Source: Neobacillus mesonae
GTDB taxonomy: Bacteria > Bacillota > Bacilli > Paenibacillales > Paenibacillaceae
NCBI GenBank assembly: GCA_023715865.1
Contig: JAMBOW010000016.1
Coordinates: 1-48,528, forward strand
Direction of reading: 5' to 3'
DNA: 48,528 nt
Under the pieces are notes generated by a model. It made no database searches. It saw only the letters and a list, made by a program, of their open reading frames with translations, and had not been told where the DNA came from. This document shows positions 1 to 8,120 of the stretch, piece after piece (the stretch's first letter is position 1; each line of letters begins with the position of its first letter). Both the position numbers and the translations under genes were made by a program.

Positions 1-125
1 ACGTGTTACTCACCCGTCCGCCGCTAACCTTGAGCGATCCGAAGATCGCTCTTAGTCCGCTCGACTTGCATGTATTAGGCACGCCGCCAGCGTTCGTCCT
101 GAGCCAGGATCAAACTCTCCAATAA
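1..125 (-). rRNA. rrs: 16S rRNA, 5' end (partial)
   Basis: The reverse complement begins with the universal bacterial 16S start (TTATTGGAGAGTTTGATCCT, then GGCTCAGGACGAACGC) and runs into the V1 region. Only about the first 125 nt are present; the gene continues leftwards out of the window. The 5' boundary is placed by alignment to the known start of Bacillus and E. coli 16S and may be off by one or two bases. Confidence 0.97.
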
Positions 126-319
126 AGATGAATTTCAGCAGCGTCGTTAAACGCTATGAAAATCATCTGAAGTTATCGAAAAGAGCGATAAGCTCATTTA
201 GAAAAACTGACGAGAACATAATGTTCTCTTTATTCGCTCGGTTATCATACAGTCTGAAGACATGTATCATAACCTCACGTTTAAATTTTGCAGTTGCAAA
301 ATTTTACTCACTCGTTGTT

Positions 320-332
320 CAGTTTTCAAAGA
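320..332 (-). promoter_or_regulatory. boxA-like antitermination/processing element of rrn leader
   Basis: On the minus strand the sequence reads TCTTTGAAAACTG followed by AACAACGAG. This is the conserved element found in Bacillus and Paenibacillus rRNA leaders and 16S-23S spacers, associated with NusB/NusE antitermination and with the stem used to process the 16S precursor. Its place upstream of the 16S start fits. Confidence 0.6.
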
Positions 333-364
333 TCAATTCTCAGCCGTTTCGCGGCCGGAATATT

Positions 365-393
365 AATATATCATGTTTATCTGTTCTGTGCAA
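365..393 (-). promoter_or_regulatory. rrn promoter, proximal
   Basis: On the minus strand there is TTGCAC, a 17-nt spacer and TATATT, a good SigA-type promoter about 240 bp upstream of the 16S start. The -10 and the following bases lie in a 20-mer (351-370) repeated with one difference at 467-486. Confidence 0.55.
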
Positions 394-480
394 CAAGTAA
401 AAATTCCCAAATTCGAAATAGTTATTTTTATTTGTTGTCAGTACTGATTAACTAGCCGGCTTTCTTGCGACCGGAATATT

Positions 481-510
481 AATATAACATACATATTATC
501 CAATTACTAA
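481..510 (-). promoter_or_regulatory. rrn promoter, distal (probable)
   Basis: The -10 element TATATT and the downstream bases copy the proximal promoter (19 of 20 identical). The -35 is weaker (TTAGTA at an 18-nt spacing). Tandem P1/P2 promoters are usual for Bacillus rRNA operons, which supports the reading, but the -35 leaves it uncertain. Confidence 0.4.
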
Positions 511-585
511 TTGTAATTTATTCCAAATCGTTTCTACGTACACATAATGTTCTTTCTCCATAGTCAAGGTAATTATAGAAGCTAA

Positions 586-616
586 TTAAAAAGCAACTGG
601 TTCGATGACCAGTTGC
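586..616 (-). terminator. terminator of the cyclase gene
   Basis: On the minus strand an 8-bp GCAACTGG/CCAGTTGC stem with an 8-nt loop is followed by TTTTTAATT. It sits 12 bp past the stop of the cyclase gene. Confidence 0.85.
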
Positions 617-628
617 CCTATTGATTAA

Positions 629-1315
629 CTACTCTTCAATTTCAACAATAATATTAACTACAGATGCATCATGGTCTTTAATGCGAAGCGGTGCCGTGAA
701 GGCAGAAACAAGTTTCTTACCAATTAGCGGCGCTGGATTAATATCCTCATATATAAGCATCGTTGGTTCTGCATACTTTTCATGATCTAAAAAGGCATGG
801 TGGACAAAATAGCCGTTACTCTTTGCTTCTGTCAAATTTTCAATACTCAAGGTATCAATAGCTACCGCTTTACAGTTTGGCAGCTCTCTACGAATAAATT
901 CAGCAGCTTCTGGGGAGACCGCCGGAAAGTCATTTGCGTATTTCTCAAAGTCCGCTTCCCGGTATTTCCAATGACTTGTATTGAATATCAAGATATCAGC
1001 TTCGTACAAGTCTTCATACTCCTTCAGCTTTTCGATGGTGATAAAGCCACCCGGGCCAACCGGACAATCGATTAGTAGAGGCTTTTTGTAGATGAAGTCT
1101 TCAATTGGAACAGCATCTATACCTTTACCATTATTTAAATGATGCCACGGAGCATCGACATGGGTACCGGCATGAAGATACATGCTTAGCACACTTCCGT
1201 TCCAGTCATCCCCTTTGTCCAAACGCTCTCTCGCCTCTATTTTCACTTCTGGCAATCCTGGATATACAGGCATTCCTTCATAAATTGGATAACCAATTTC
1301 AACATACTTGGACAT
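629..1315 (-). CDS. Cyclase family protein (kynurenine formamidase-like)
   Basis: This 228-residue protein belongs to the metal-dependent cyclase/arylformamidase superfamily, whose known members hydrolyse N-formylkynurenine or act on polyketides and isatin. The family signature HxGTHxDxPxH is complete at residues 48-58 (H48, H52, D54, H58), the metal ligands. The length is usual for the family and there is no signal peptide, so it is probably cytoplasmic. The ATG has a good AGGAGAG site 7 nt upstream. It is the last of three minus-strand genes after the LysE exporter and AraC regulator and has its own terminator. No tryptophan catabolism genes are nearby, so the substrate is unknown and I give no kynB symbol. 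Confidence 0.85.
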   Translation of the reverse strand: MSKYVEIGYPIYEGMPVYPGLPEVKIEARERLDKGDDWNGSVLSMYLHAGTHVDAPWHHLNNGKGIDAVPIEDFIYKKPLLIDCPVGPGGFITIEKLKEYEDLYEADILIFNTSHWKYREADFEKYANDFPAVSPEAAEFIRRELPNCKAVAIDTLSIENLTEAKSNGYFVHHAFLDHEKYAEPTMLIYEDINPAPLIGKKLVSAFTAPLRIKDHDASVVNIIVEIEE

Positions 1316-1372
1316 GCTTCTACTCTCCTGTAATTCAGTGTTTCAGTATATAGAATACATATTCTTCTCCAT

Positions 1373-2143
1373 TCAAATATGACTGTATTCAAACGCTGTT
1401 GTTCCATACACGCTTTTAAAGTGTTTATTTAAGTGAGTTAGATCAACAAACCCACATTCCGTTACCGCTGCATAAACATCTCTGTTTTTCTCGATCAGCT
1501 TCTTTGCATGCTCTATTTTACAGTTAAGAAAGTATTGATAAGGTGATATTCCAGTATGGGCCTTAAATACTCTAATAAACTGAAATTTTGATAATCCAAG
1601 TTCTTGACTGATATCGTCAAGTCTAAGTACTTTTCCTAAGTCACTATGAAGTATATCCTTTGCTCTTGTCATTAAAGCATTATCTTTCTTATAGTCAGTA
1701 GAAAAATCCGTTTGAACCAGGTGATCTGTGAGCTGCAGAAGTAATTCACTGCACAAAGCCTCATCTTTTTCACTCAATATTGCATTCGCAAGGCTTAGTA
1801 TTTTTTGTTTGAGTGTTTGATTATACACAATTGGCGTCTTAAAACAAACCATTTCCTTTTTCTCTGCGACCTCTAAAAGCAATCGCGGCTCAATATATAA
1901 CATAATGTACTCAAGGCCTGTTTCATCATGCGCTTTACCGTCATGTGCCTGTTCTGAATTAAAGAGCATTACACCATTTTGATGTGATAAATGTAAACTT
2001 CCATCCGAGTTATAATGCTGAATACCGCGTAATGTTACGCCTATAGCATATTCTTGATGAGAATGCTTTTTATAAGTAAAGTCTCTGATACTCGCTGACA
2101 ACGCAGTAACGCCTGCTGATTTCTTATAGATAAATTTGTCCAT
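1373..2143 (-). CDS. AraC family transcriptional regulator
   Basis: This 256-residue regulator has an N-terminal cupin-like effector domain (about residues 1-150, with the family HSHQEY motif near residue 27) and a C-terminal pair of helix-turn-helix motifs (about 165-255). The open frame extends 10 codons upstream, but the ATG at 2143 is chosen because AAGGGTGG lies 6-7 nt before it and the longer form would overlap lysE. It follows the LysE exporter by about 20 bp in the same direction. This architecture paired with LysE/RhtB exporters is common, and such regulators usually control the exporter in response to an amino acid. The ligand cannot be read from sequence. Confidence 0.85.
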   Translation of the reverse strand: MDKFIYKKSAGVTALSASIRDFTYKKHSHQEYAIGVTLRGIQHYNSDGSLHLSHQNGVMLFNSEQAHDGKAHDETGLEYIMLYIEPRLLLEVAEKKEMVCFKTPIVYNQTLKQKILSLANAILSEKDEALCSELLLQLTDHLVQTDFSTDYKKDNALMTRAKDILHSDLGKVLRLDDISQELGLSKFQFIRVFKAHTGISPYQYFLNCKIEHAKKLIEKNRDVYAAVTECGFVDLTHLNKHFKSVYGTTAFEYSHI

Positions 2144-2163
2144 TGTAACCACCCTTTTGCTAT

Positions 2164-2739
2164 CTATATCCACATCATTACTGCAGCATAAGTTAAAAAT
2201 AGAGCCATGATCGTATTAACCATCCTTCGATTCCTCTGTAAAAACCTCCTAAAAACTGTACCGAAAAGAACCCACGTCGCAAATGCTAAGAATCCTACGA
2301 GCGTTATTACTATAACACTTATGGTCACCGCAGGCATTGTGAGATTATAGGGTAAAATAAAGCTTGGAATTACCGTCAGTGTAAACAAAATCACCTTAGG
2401 ATTTACAAACTGCATAATAAAACCCGATAGAAAGGATCCTGTTTGGTCAACAGTTTTTGTTGATTTATCCATTCTGTAAATTTGATAAGCAAGATAGATC
2501 ATATACATACTTCCGATGACCTGCATTATGATTAATATTTTTGGCATGATCGCAATAAGCACTGTATTCAACACGGCAGAAATAATAAGTAATAACCCAA
2601 AAGCAACCGTTGCTCCGTACGTATATTCCATTGCCTTTTTAGCACCGAAATTTTGGACAGTAGATAAAATGACGATATTTGTAGGTCCAGGAGTGAATGT
2701 AACTATAAAACAATACAATAAAAAAGATGTAATATTCAT
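2164..2739 (-). CDS. LysE/RhtB family amino-acid exporter
   Basis: This integral membrane protein has about six transmembrane helices. The N-terminal family motif FTPGPTNIVI lies in the first helix (residues 15-24 of the 191-residue form). LysE/RhtB proteins export amino acids or related small molecules across the cytoplasmic membrane. The ATG at 2739 is preferred over the longer frame from 2778 because AGAAGGGAG sits 6 nt upstream and the protein then starts directly at the first helix. It is read just before the AraC gene, with the cyclase gene further downstream, so the three may form one transcript. The substrate is unknown. Confidence 0.85.
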   Translation of the reverse strand: MNITSFLLYCFIVTFTPGPTNIVILSTVQNFGAKKAMEYTYGATVAFGLLLIISAVLNTVLIAIMPKILIIMQVIGSMYMIYLAYQIYRMDKSTKTVDQTGSFLSGFIMQFVNPKVILFTLTVIPSFILPYNLTMPAVTISVIVITLVGFLAFATWVLFGTVFRRFLQRNRRMVNTIMALFLTYAAVMMWI

Positions 2740-2820
2740 GAGAAACTCCCTTCTAGGTAATCTCATAGAAATATACATCCTAAAATTAGAATCTATATAG
2801 TATATTATTGCGGTAATTTA

Positions 2821-2903
2821 TACGGCTTAGCTGCACACTCCCCTTAATATGTTTCATTTTCCAAGCCGTATCGTTATATAGTTAAATGAAACATATTAAG
2901 GGG
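2821..2903 (+). promoter_or_regulatory. Interleaved inverted repeats covering the RBS of the DUF2339 gene
   Basis: Two perfect inverted repeats cross each other. Repeat A pairs TACGGCTT (2821-2828) with AAGCCGTA (2863-2870). Repeat B has 20-bp arms, 2840-2859 and 2884-2903. The right arm of B carries the AAGGGGG ribosome binding site of the next gene, which starts with TTG at 2914. In RNA the stems could form a pseudoknot or, more likely, two exclusive folds, one hiding the ribosome binding site. On DNA it could be a large dyad operator. It does not match a riboswitch class I recognise. Confidence 0.6.
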
Positions 2904-2913
2904 GAATTTTCCA

Positions 2914-4581
2914 TTGGGTTATGATGAACGTTTACATCGCTTAGAAGAGCGAATTCTGGAACTCGAAAAAGAAGTACACGAATTAAAACATAATCAGCTA
3001 TCCGGCCAGGCTAGTACAAAAAGATATGCTGGCCCTATGACTGAAGCGCCCATCCCTCAGGGGTCAAACTATGCGGAGAGGAAATTACAACAGGACATCA
3101 CTAAGAAAAAAGAAACCGATTGGGAGCATCTCATCGCCAGAGTTTGGCTTCCCCGGGTGTTTATGTTTGTTCTTTTAATCGGTCTAATCTGGGGCTTTAA
3201 AGCTGCTGTAGATGGCGGATTTATTACAGAAGAAATGAGATGCTTCATCGGTCTCCTAGCCGGTGCTGCCTTCGTTTATCTCGGCAGAAGACAATACAAG
3301 CAAGAGCGCCCTTTATTAGCACAAGTGCTTTTTGCAGGCTCTATAGGCATCTTCATGCTGACCACATTTGCAGCGCACTACTTATATGAATTTATTAATG
3401 CACCAGTAGCTTTTATTCTCAATGTGCTTTGGACCGTACTGGGACTCTGGTTCTCTTACCAATACAAATCCCAGTCACTGAGTATCTTGGCTAGCATCGC
3501 AGGAGTCCTTACTCCCTTTCTAGTAGACAACTACAATTCATCTACAGTCTTCTTTATAGCATATGAAGTTCTGCTCTATACCAGCTTTATGGTATTTGCA
3601 ATCAAACAGCGATTTATCATTTTGCTCTATACATCATTGGTTTTGATTCACCCGGCCTTTATCATTTTTAGTCTTAATTCTTTTCCAGGTGAAAAGTGGA
3701 TCGTCTACGGCGTCTTGGCCCAGCACATCATTCTTTTAGTCTCCATACTGCTTCGAACAGGAATTTTAAATCATCAGCTTCGTGTGCTCATGGTGAGCTT
3801 CGTGCTTACTGTCCTTTGGTTCAAAATAAACTTTAATTCCTCGGACATGGACACGATCTTATTATTGTTCACTCTGTTCTACAGTGTGTTAACTGCTTAT
3901 ATATGGAGAAAGAAATTCCTGCAAGCATTGCCTTTTATGCTTACCATATCTTCTTACTCGTTGCTTTTCTTCCTAATGGAAGTCTTTGAAAGCAAAGCAG
4001 TTGTTGGACTATTCATTATTGAAGGCTTTATCGCTCTTGCTCTGGGCTTTGTCATTAAATCGGTGTTTCAAAAAGTTAACGGTCTTCTCATTTACTGTGC
4101 CAGCTGTATCGCTGGATTAGAAATCTTATTAGATGGGATGGAATCTCTTGCTTCAGTTAATACCTTTATATGGATCGCTTTATTACTCACCTTAGCTGGC
4201 ATCACAGTATTATTAAGATATTACCCTATTGGAACACGAACGAAGGAAATCATTAAAATACTGTATTACGGATTGGGCATCTTATTCCTATTCTTTATTA
4301 CTGATGTCACCTCGGCTGTCACGGTCAATGTAAGTGAGAACACGCAGCATTTAATCATTTCATCTACTTGGGTGGTGTATGCCATCTCCGTTATAGTTTA
4401 CGGGCTCAAGAAGAGCTCCAAGCAAGTCCGTCTTGCCGGTATCGCTTTGTTATTCTTAACCTTATTTAAAGTGATCTTCTTCGACCTCCCAACGGTTTCT
4501 GTGATCATGAAGGCAGTTCTATTTATCGGACTTGGTGGAATTGGAGTCTTGCTTTCCCGATTCTTCTATAAGAAAGACTAA
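2914..4581 (+). CDS. DUF2339 family polytopic membrane protein
   Basis: This 555-residue protein has a cytoplasmic N-terminal coiled coil (residues 3-28, rich in E, L and K) followed from about residue 75 by some 14 hydrophobic helices, the layout of DUF2339 proteins. The family has no proven function that I know of. The start is TTG at 2914, because AAGGGGG lies 9 nt upstream and no in-frame ATG is close; the nearby ATGs at 2921 and 2924 are out of frame. It is transcribed away from lysE and ends at a bidirectional terminator. Its leader contains a large structured element over the ribosome binding site, suggesting translational control. Confidence 0.8.
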   Translation: MGYDERLHRLEERILELEKEVHELKHNQLSGQASTKRYAGPMTEAPIPQGSNYAERKLQQDITKKKETDWEHLIARVWLPRVFMFVLLIGLIWGFKAAVDGGFITEEMRCFIGLLAGAAFVYLGRRQYKQERPLLAQVLFAGSIGIFMLTTFAAHYLYEFINAPVAFILNVLWTVLGLWFSYQYKSQSLSILASIAGVLTPFLVDNYNSSTVFFIAYEVLLYTSFMVFAIKQRFIILLYTSLVLIHPAFIIFSLNSFPGEKWIVYGVLAQHIILLVSILLRTGILNHQLRVLMVSFVLTVLWFKINFNSSDMDTILLLFTLFYSVLTAYIWRKKFLQALPFMLTISSYSLLFFLMEVFESKAVVGLFIIEGFIALALGFVIKSVFQKVNGLLIYCASCIAGLEILLDGMESLASVNTFIWIALLLTLAGITVLLRYYPIGTRTKEIIKILYYGLGILFLFFITDVTSAVTVNVSENTQHLIISSTWVVYAISVIVYGLKKSSKQVRLAGIALLFLTLFKVIFFDLPTVSVIMKAVLFIGLGGIGVLLSRFFYKKD

Positions 4582-4595
4582 GATTGAACAATATA

Positions 4596-4630
4596 AAAAG
4601 GGGCTCTCCGTTCTCGGAGAGTCCCTTTCT
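4596..4630. terminator. Bidirectional terminator
   Basis: A stem of about 13 bp (AAAGGG plus CTCTCCG, 4-nt loop, one bulge) has A-rich sequence on the left and CTTTCT on the right. It serves the DUF2339 gene on plus and the small membrane protein gene on minus. Confidence 0.85.
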
Positions 4631-4659
4631 GCTACGCTTTGATATCTCTTGCGTTTCCC

Positions 4660-4947
4660 TTAATTTAAGTAACGTGCCTCATCAAAATGATCCCAAGCAA
4701 GATACAAAGAGAACACCATTATAATGAAAAACAAAACAGCAATTTTAGTGTTGCGTCTAAATTTAATACCATATGCTAGGAAAAAAATAGCCGCAGCTAA
4801 CTTAGAAGCGCTTTGGTAATACGCATTATCCGAAAATAAGGGACTGCTGAATAATACCGAAATAATTAGAGTTGAAATGATGAGCGCTTTAAACCAGAGT
4901 GGTTCTCTTAAAAATTGTTTATAGATGATTTTTATCCTAAACATCAT
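4660..4947 (-). CDS. Small membrane protein, unknown
   Basis: This 95-residue basic protein has three or four predicted transmembrane segments (about residues 18-38, 48-62 and 68-85). The open frame can start at GTG 4956, but ATG 4947 is chosen because TAGGTG lies about 8 nt before it. It is convergent with the DUF2339 gene and shares its terminator. I do not recognise the family with confidence; short proteins of this look occur in Bacillales with no assigned role. Confidence 0.6.
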   Translation of the reverse strand: MMFRIKIIYKQFLREPLWFKALIISTLIISVLFSSPLFSDNAYYQSASKLAAAIFFLAYGIKFRRNTKIAVLFFIIMVFSLYLAWDHFDEARYLN

Positions 4948-5212
4948 AAATAACACACCTACATCTTTCGTATTTAAGTAAGATGCTGCCCTCTTTGAAT
5001 TATTCTATGAGACAAAATCATTACCATTACACAAACAACTTTTAATTATTTCTTCATTGATATTCGGCGATCAGAATTATATCCCTTTATTTCGAACAAA
5101 TTTAATGGTCTACTGTCGAAAACAAATTTCCAGTTATCTCAGATCTGTCAAAAGCTCCTTCAAGTCTATATCTTACTTTTATTAGATAGCTATTCTGCCT
5201 TTATCATTACAA
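4948..5212. other. Gene-free stretch, AT-rich
   Basis: No open frame with a ribosome binding site and no clear hairpin is visible. It presumably carries the promoter of the small membrane protein gene, but I could not single out a convincing -35/-10 pair. Confidence 0.5.
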
Positions 5213-5243
5213 AGAAAAGCAGCTGATCAAGTGTATCAGCTGC
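5213..5243 (-). terminator. Terminator of the 190-residue membrane protein gene
   Basis: On the minus strand a 9-bp GCAGCTGAT/ATCAGCTGC stem with a 7-nt loop is followed by TTTTCTTT, 25 bp past the stop codon. Confidence 0.85.
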
Positions 5244-5267
5244 TCTCTCAAGGTTTGTTCTTGTTTT

Positions 5268-5840
5268 TTATGCGGTTATTGATTTGTGCCCTGCACTAAC
5301 GGTTGGCTTGGAGAAGAACAGCAGATAGAGTCCAACGCCTACCTTCGCAGCCCCATCAGCTATTCCAAAGTACAAGAAGGACAAAGACTCGAACAACATG
5401 CCGATAATGGCAATAGCTGTGCATACCGCCCCGATCACAATCATGGATTTCCCGTGAACATAATAAAAAATAACAAAATGAAGGCCTGTTGCCAGAAATG
5501 TCCCAAGCCAGATCATACGCAAATTAAAGCTTGGAAAAAACGGACCTGCGATCAAAAACATAAGAATAAAAAGAGAGAAGACACCTAAATTCCCCATCCG
5601 ATCCTGAAAAGGCGTACTTGGACCTTGAGATAAACTTGTCTGGATATTCTTATTAAAAAAAGAGATATAAAAGCCGATGATGTATCCTGGTATAAAGATA
5701 AAAGGATTTACATAGAGAGATCCGCCAAATATTGTTGATACAACAATAATGAATCCGATGATCACCAACCATAAACCACAAGCCCGCTTCTGATTAAATT
5801 GCAAGGGAATATCCCGATCATACCCCAGTTTTTGAAGCAT
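5268..5840 (-). CDS. Integral membrane protein, unknown
   Basis: This 190-residue protein has about six hydrophobic segments (near residues 22-40, 45-62, 86-104, 108-126, 132-150 and 155-175) and little else. A very good AGGAGGCGG site stands 4 nt before the ATG. It is monocistronic, with its own terminator. It may belong to a DUF family of Bacillales membrane proteins, but I cannot name one reliably. No catalytic motif is visible. Confidence 0.7.
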   Translation of the reverse strand: MLQKLGYDRDIPLQFNQKRACGLWLVIIGFIIVVSTIFGGSLYVNPFIFIPGYIIGFYISFFNKNIQTSLSQGPSTPFQDRMGNLGVFSLFILMFLIAGPFFPSFNLRMIWLGTFLATGLHFVIFYYVHGKSMIVIGAVCTAIAIIGMLFESLSFLYFGIADGAAKVGVGLYLLFFSKPTVSAGHKSITA

Positions 5841-5949
5841 ATCCGCCTCCTGTAAGAGATTAGTTTAGAGTCTTTTTAAACCACAGATATAGGAAATCTT
5901 CTACAGTTATTCGACATTACGTTAAGCTATCCTGCCCGTTAGACCCATA

Positions 5950-6429
5950 TTACGTCGATGGTTTATTTTCTAGAAGCTCCTCCCACTCTTCAAAAGACAG
6001 CTTATGCGTGATGTGTCTTAAGTTATCTGGAACCTCGACGTAGCAAATTAATTCTAAACTGTTGCCGTCCGGATCATTAAAATAAACCGAAGCATTACCT
6101 TGATACGGCCTGATAAAAGGTTCAACAGATGTCCTGCTTCCGAAGGGTACAGCTTCAACTTGGATAGATTGTAGCCATGCTGTCGATTTTTTTAGATCTT
6201 CATAAGATACTTCAAAAGCAATATGTCGTAAGGAAGGATGATAAGAGATTTGATACTCATTACCCTCCCAAAGACCTATCCAGCTTCTCCCTTTCTCTAT
6301 CCAATAGAAAGCCGTATCTTCATCACGCCAAGCAAACTGCAGACCCAGCTTTGTATAAAATTCCATGGAAAGTTCTAAATTTTTGACAGGCAAATGTGCC
6401 TCATATAAGCCCTTTATCAATTGTTTCAC
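5950..6429 (-). CDS. VOC family protein (glyoxalase/dioxygenase fold)
   Basis: This 159-residue single-domain vicinal-oxygen-chelate protein has two beta-alpha-beta-beta-beta modules and conserved putative metal ligands H12 (EAHLPV), H69 (RHIAFEV) and E126 (SLELICY). The family includes glyoxalase I, fosfomycin-resistance enzymes and ring-cleaving dioxygenases; nothing here points to one of them. The start is uncertain: GTG 6429 has its AGG only about 1 nt upstream, while TTG 6420 would have AAGGTG at an 8-nt spacing and lose three residues. It is flanked by unrelated genes. Confidence 0.8.
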   Translation of the reverse strand: MKQLIKGLYEAHLPVKNLELSMEFYTKLGLQFAWRDEDTAFYWIEKGRSWIGLWEGNEYQISYHPSLRHIAFEVSYEDLKKSTAWLQSIQVEAVPFGSRTSVEPFIRPYQGNASVYFNDPDGNSLELICYVEVPDNLRHITHKLSFEEWEELLENKPST

Positions 6430-6643
6430 ACCTTTTTTGTAGGATTTGTTCGTAGAAAAGCATCTTTCAATTGATAATGTTATACGAAGGACCGGGCCAA
6501 TACATCAGCATATGGATGTAGAAAGAATACATCTTGGGTCTGATGTTTCTAAGCAGCAGCAGAGCATCAGGTGCAGGGTTTTTGCATGTCCCCTAAATAA
6601 TATGGTTAAATAAGAGCATTGACCTGCAAAGGAGGAACTATCA

Positions 6644-6928
6644 ATGACGTTGAACTACGAACAGGATTTGCTTCCCATCGGCTCTGTTGTGCGTATCAAG
6701 GAATGGAAGCAGAAGCTGATGATCTACGGACGACTGCAAAATGATACCGAGTCTCAGAACACTTGGGACTACGTTGCTTGTTATTATCCACATGGGAACT
6801 TGACTGAAGATTCCAATGCCTTTTTTAACCACGAGGATATTAAGGATGTTATTTTCAAAGGCTTTGAAGATCATGAGGAAGTCGCTTTCCGCAAAATATT
6901 GGCTGAGGCAATTAAGGAAGCGGAGTAA
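6644..6928 (+). CDS. DUF4176 domain protein
   Basis: This 94-residue protein matches the DUF4176 pattern: LLPIGSVVRI near residues 9-18, KLMIYGR near 24-30, and a central W-DYV-YPHGNL block near 41-52. AAGGAGGAAC stands 7 nt before the ATG. DUF4176 genes usually sit in type VII secretion or polymorphic-toxin neighbourhoods, but no WXG100, EssC or toxin gene is in this window, so this copy is an orphan. It is the only plus-strand gene between 4.6 and 17.3 kb. Function unknown. Confidence 0.75.
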   Translation: MTLNYEQDLLPIGSVVRIKEWKQKLMIYGRLQNDTESQNTWDYVACYYPHGNLTEDSNAFFNHEDIKDVIFKGFEDHEEVAFRKILAEAIKEAE

Positions 6929-7069
6929 TAGAGGTTTTGTATTGAGCTGATATACTCCTGCAAGTCGCTTCTCATTCAGATGTCCCCGAAGAATGATGCA
7001 GGGGATTTACACAAGCATAAAAACAATGCATTGGTCCATTCATAATATGGGTGGGCCATATTCTTATTT

Positions 7070-7579
7070 CTATTGACTTGCGTTTCGCATTCGGATCATG
7101 GAAAAGTGAAGGGTTGAAGCCAGGACCCTCTCCTTCATAAGCATCAGTGAAGGGGTAACTCGAAGCTCGATGCCTTCCTGTAATATGGCCCCTATGAGGT
7201 CATCCATCCGCTCAACTGCTATGGGTCTTACACTTTTGGTTGATATGTAATATCCTGCATTCGCATCATACAATTGAAAGTCATCCGCATTAACACTGTA
7301 TTTGTAAATATGGCCTTGCCGCACCCGGTCATACCAAGCTGACTCGATCGCGATCATTCTGTTCGTCTCTGACATCCCGAAGAAAAGAGCCTTATCCGAA
7401 CCCTTTGTCCCTTCTGAAGCATGTACACAAATTCTTGGACATTCGCGCGGAACATAATAATGCGCCGCATGCTCTGCATCAATGGCCCACACTTTAGCAG
7501 ATTCATCATGTTGATTATTGATTACTCTAGGTTCGAACGTATGAATTGCCGGATCATCACTAAAATGAAACAACCGCAT
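7070..7579 (-). CDS. DUF6886-like protein
   Basis: This 169-residue soluble protein begins MRLFHFSDDP and continues with F-PR and a VWAIDAEHAAHYYVPRECPR segment (residues 30-49), the pattern I associate with DUF6886 proteins of Bacillales. The N-terminal HFS-F-PR motif and later R/H/Y residues faintly recall NAD-dependent ADP-ribosyl folds, but that is speculation. The ATG has an AGGAGG-like site (TAGGAGGTA) 7 nt upstream. No operon partner is visible. Confidence 0.6.
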   Translation of the reverse strand: MRLFHFSDDPAIHTFEPRVINNQHDESAKVWAIDAEHAAHYYVPRECPRICVHASEGTKGSDKALFFGMSETNRMIAIESAWYDRVRQGHIYKYSVNADDFQLYDANAGYYISTKSVRPIAVERMDDLIGAILQEGIELRVTPSLMLMKERVLASTLHFSMIRMRNASQ

Positions 7580-7668
7580 GAGTATACCTCCTATGATCTA
7601 CCCCTTGGAATAATGAGTCTGCTATTTATAGCCTAATCTCTTCCTGCTCTATAGCCATCAATACAAAC

Positions 7669-8082
7669 TTAAAAATCCTTCTCAAATTTGTCCTCGAACA
7701 AATCGATAACATGTTTCATAAAATCAGGATTGCTCTCATAATAAACACCGTCAATATAGTGGGGATTAAACCCAAGCTTCATCTCTTCTCCTTCGTAAAA
7801 CCCCAGCCCGTAAATGTACCCTACACTACCTTCTTGACTGTCTTCGGGAGTGAATGTGATGTCCTCAATCCGACTAATCCAGCTCTGTACTTCTGCGAAG
7901 TCATCTATCATTATCCGGTTGCCACTGCTTCCATCAATGAGTTCAATATGATCTACATCTAAAATATCACCCGGATATACTTCGGACAATGTAATATGCT
8001 CCGGGGAAGGTTCAGCATCCGTCTGACAACCCGCAATCAAAAAGAGACATACAAGTATACTCCTTATTCTGATCAAAAACAT
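7669..8082 (-). CDS. Putative lipoprotein, unknown
   Basis: This 137-residue protein has a signal peptide (basic IRIRS, then a hydrophobic stretch) ending in the lipobox LIAGC with C19, so it should be lipid-anchored outside the membrane. The mature part is acidic, with no domain I recognise. A GAGGGGG site stands 3-4 nt before the ATG. It stands alone between the DUF6886-like and VOC genes. Confidence 0.75.
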   Translation of the reverse strand: MFLIRIRSILVCLFLIAGCQTDAEPSPEHITLSEVYPGDILDVDHIELIDGSSGNRIMIDDFAEVQSWISRIEDITFTPEDSQEGSVGYIYGLGFYEGEEMKLGFNPHYIDGVYYESNPDFMKHVIDLFEDKFEKDF

Positions 8083-8120
8083 ATCCCCCTCAACTCTCAG
8101 CCAGAGTATATTTCCGTTTT

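Larger units (their letters stand above)
126..585 (-). other. rRNA leader and promoter region
   Basis: This gene-free stretch lies upstream of the 16S gene. It holds a boxA-like element, two nearly identical promoter-proximal 20-mers 116 bp apart, a perfect inverted repeat at 283-304 (10-bp arms, 2-nt centre) and another at 212-228 (8-bp arms, 1-nt centre). A 90-codon open frame on the plus strand crosses it but has no ribosome binding site and is not a credible gene. Confidence 0.8.

Noticed and set aside
128..400. 90-codon plus-strand frame at the left edge
   Set aside because: It lies wholly in the rRNA leader and promoter region, has no ribosome binding site and is antisense to boxA.
6502..6546. 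ACATCAG/CTGATGT imperfect hairpin between the VOC and DUF4176 genes
   Set aside because: Weak stem, large loop and only a short T run; not confident enough to call a terminator.
7044..7064. AATATGG/CCATATT palindrome after the DUF6886-like gene
   Set aside because: No T run in either direction and a short stem; function unclear.
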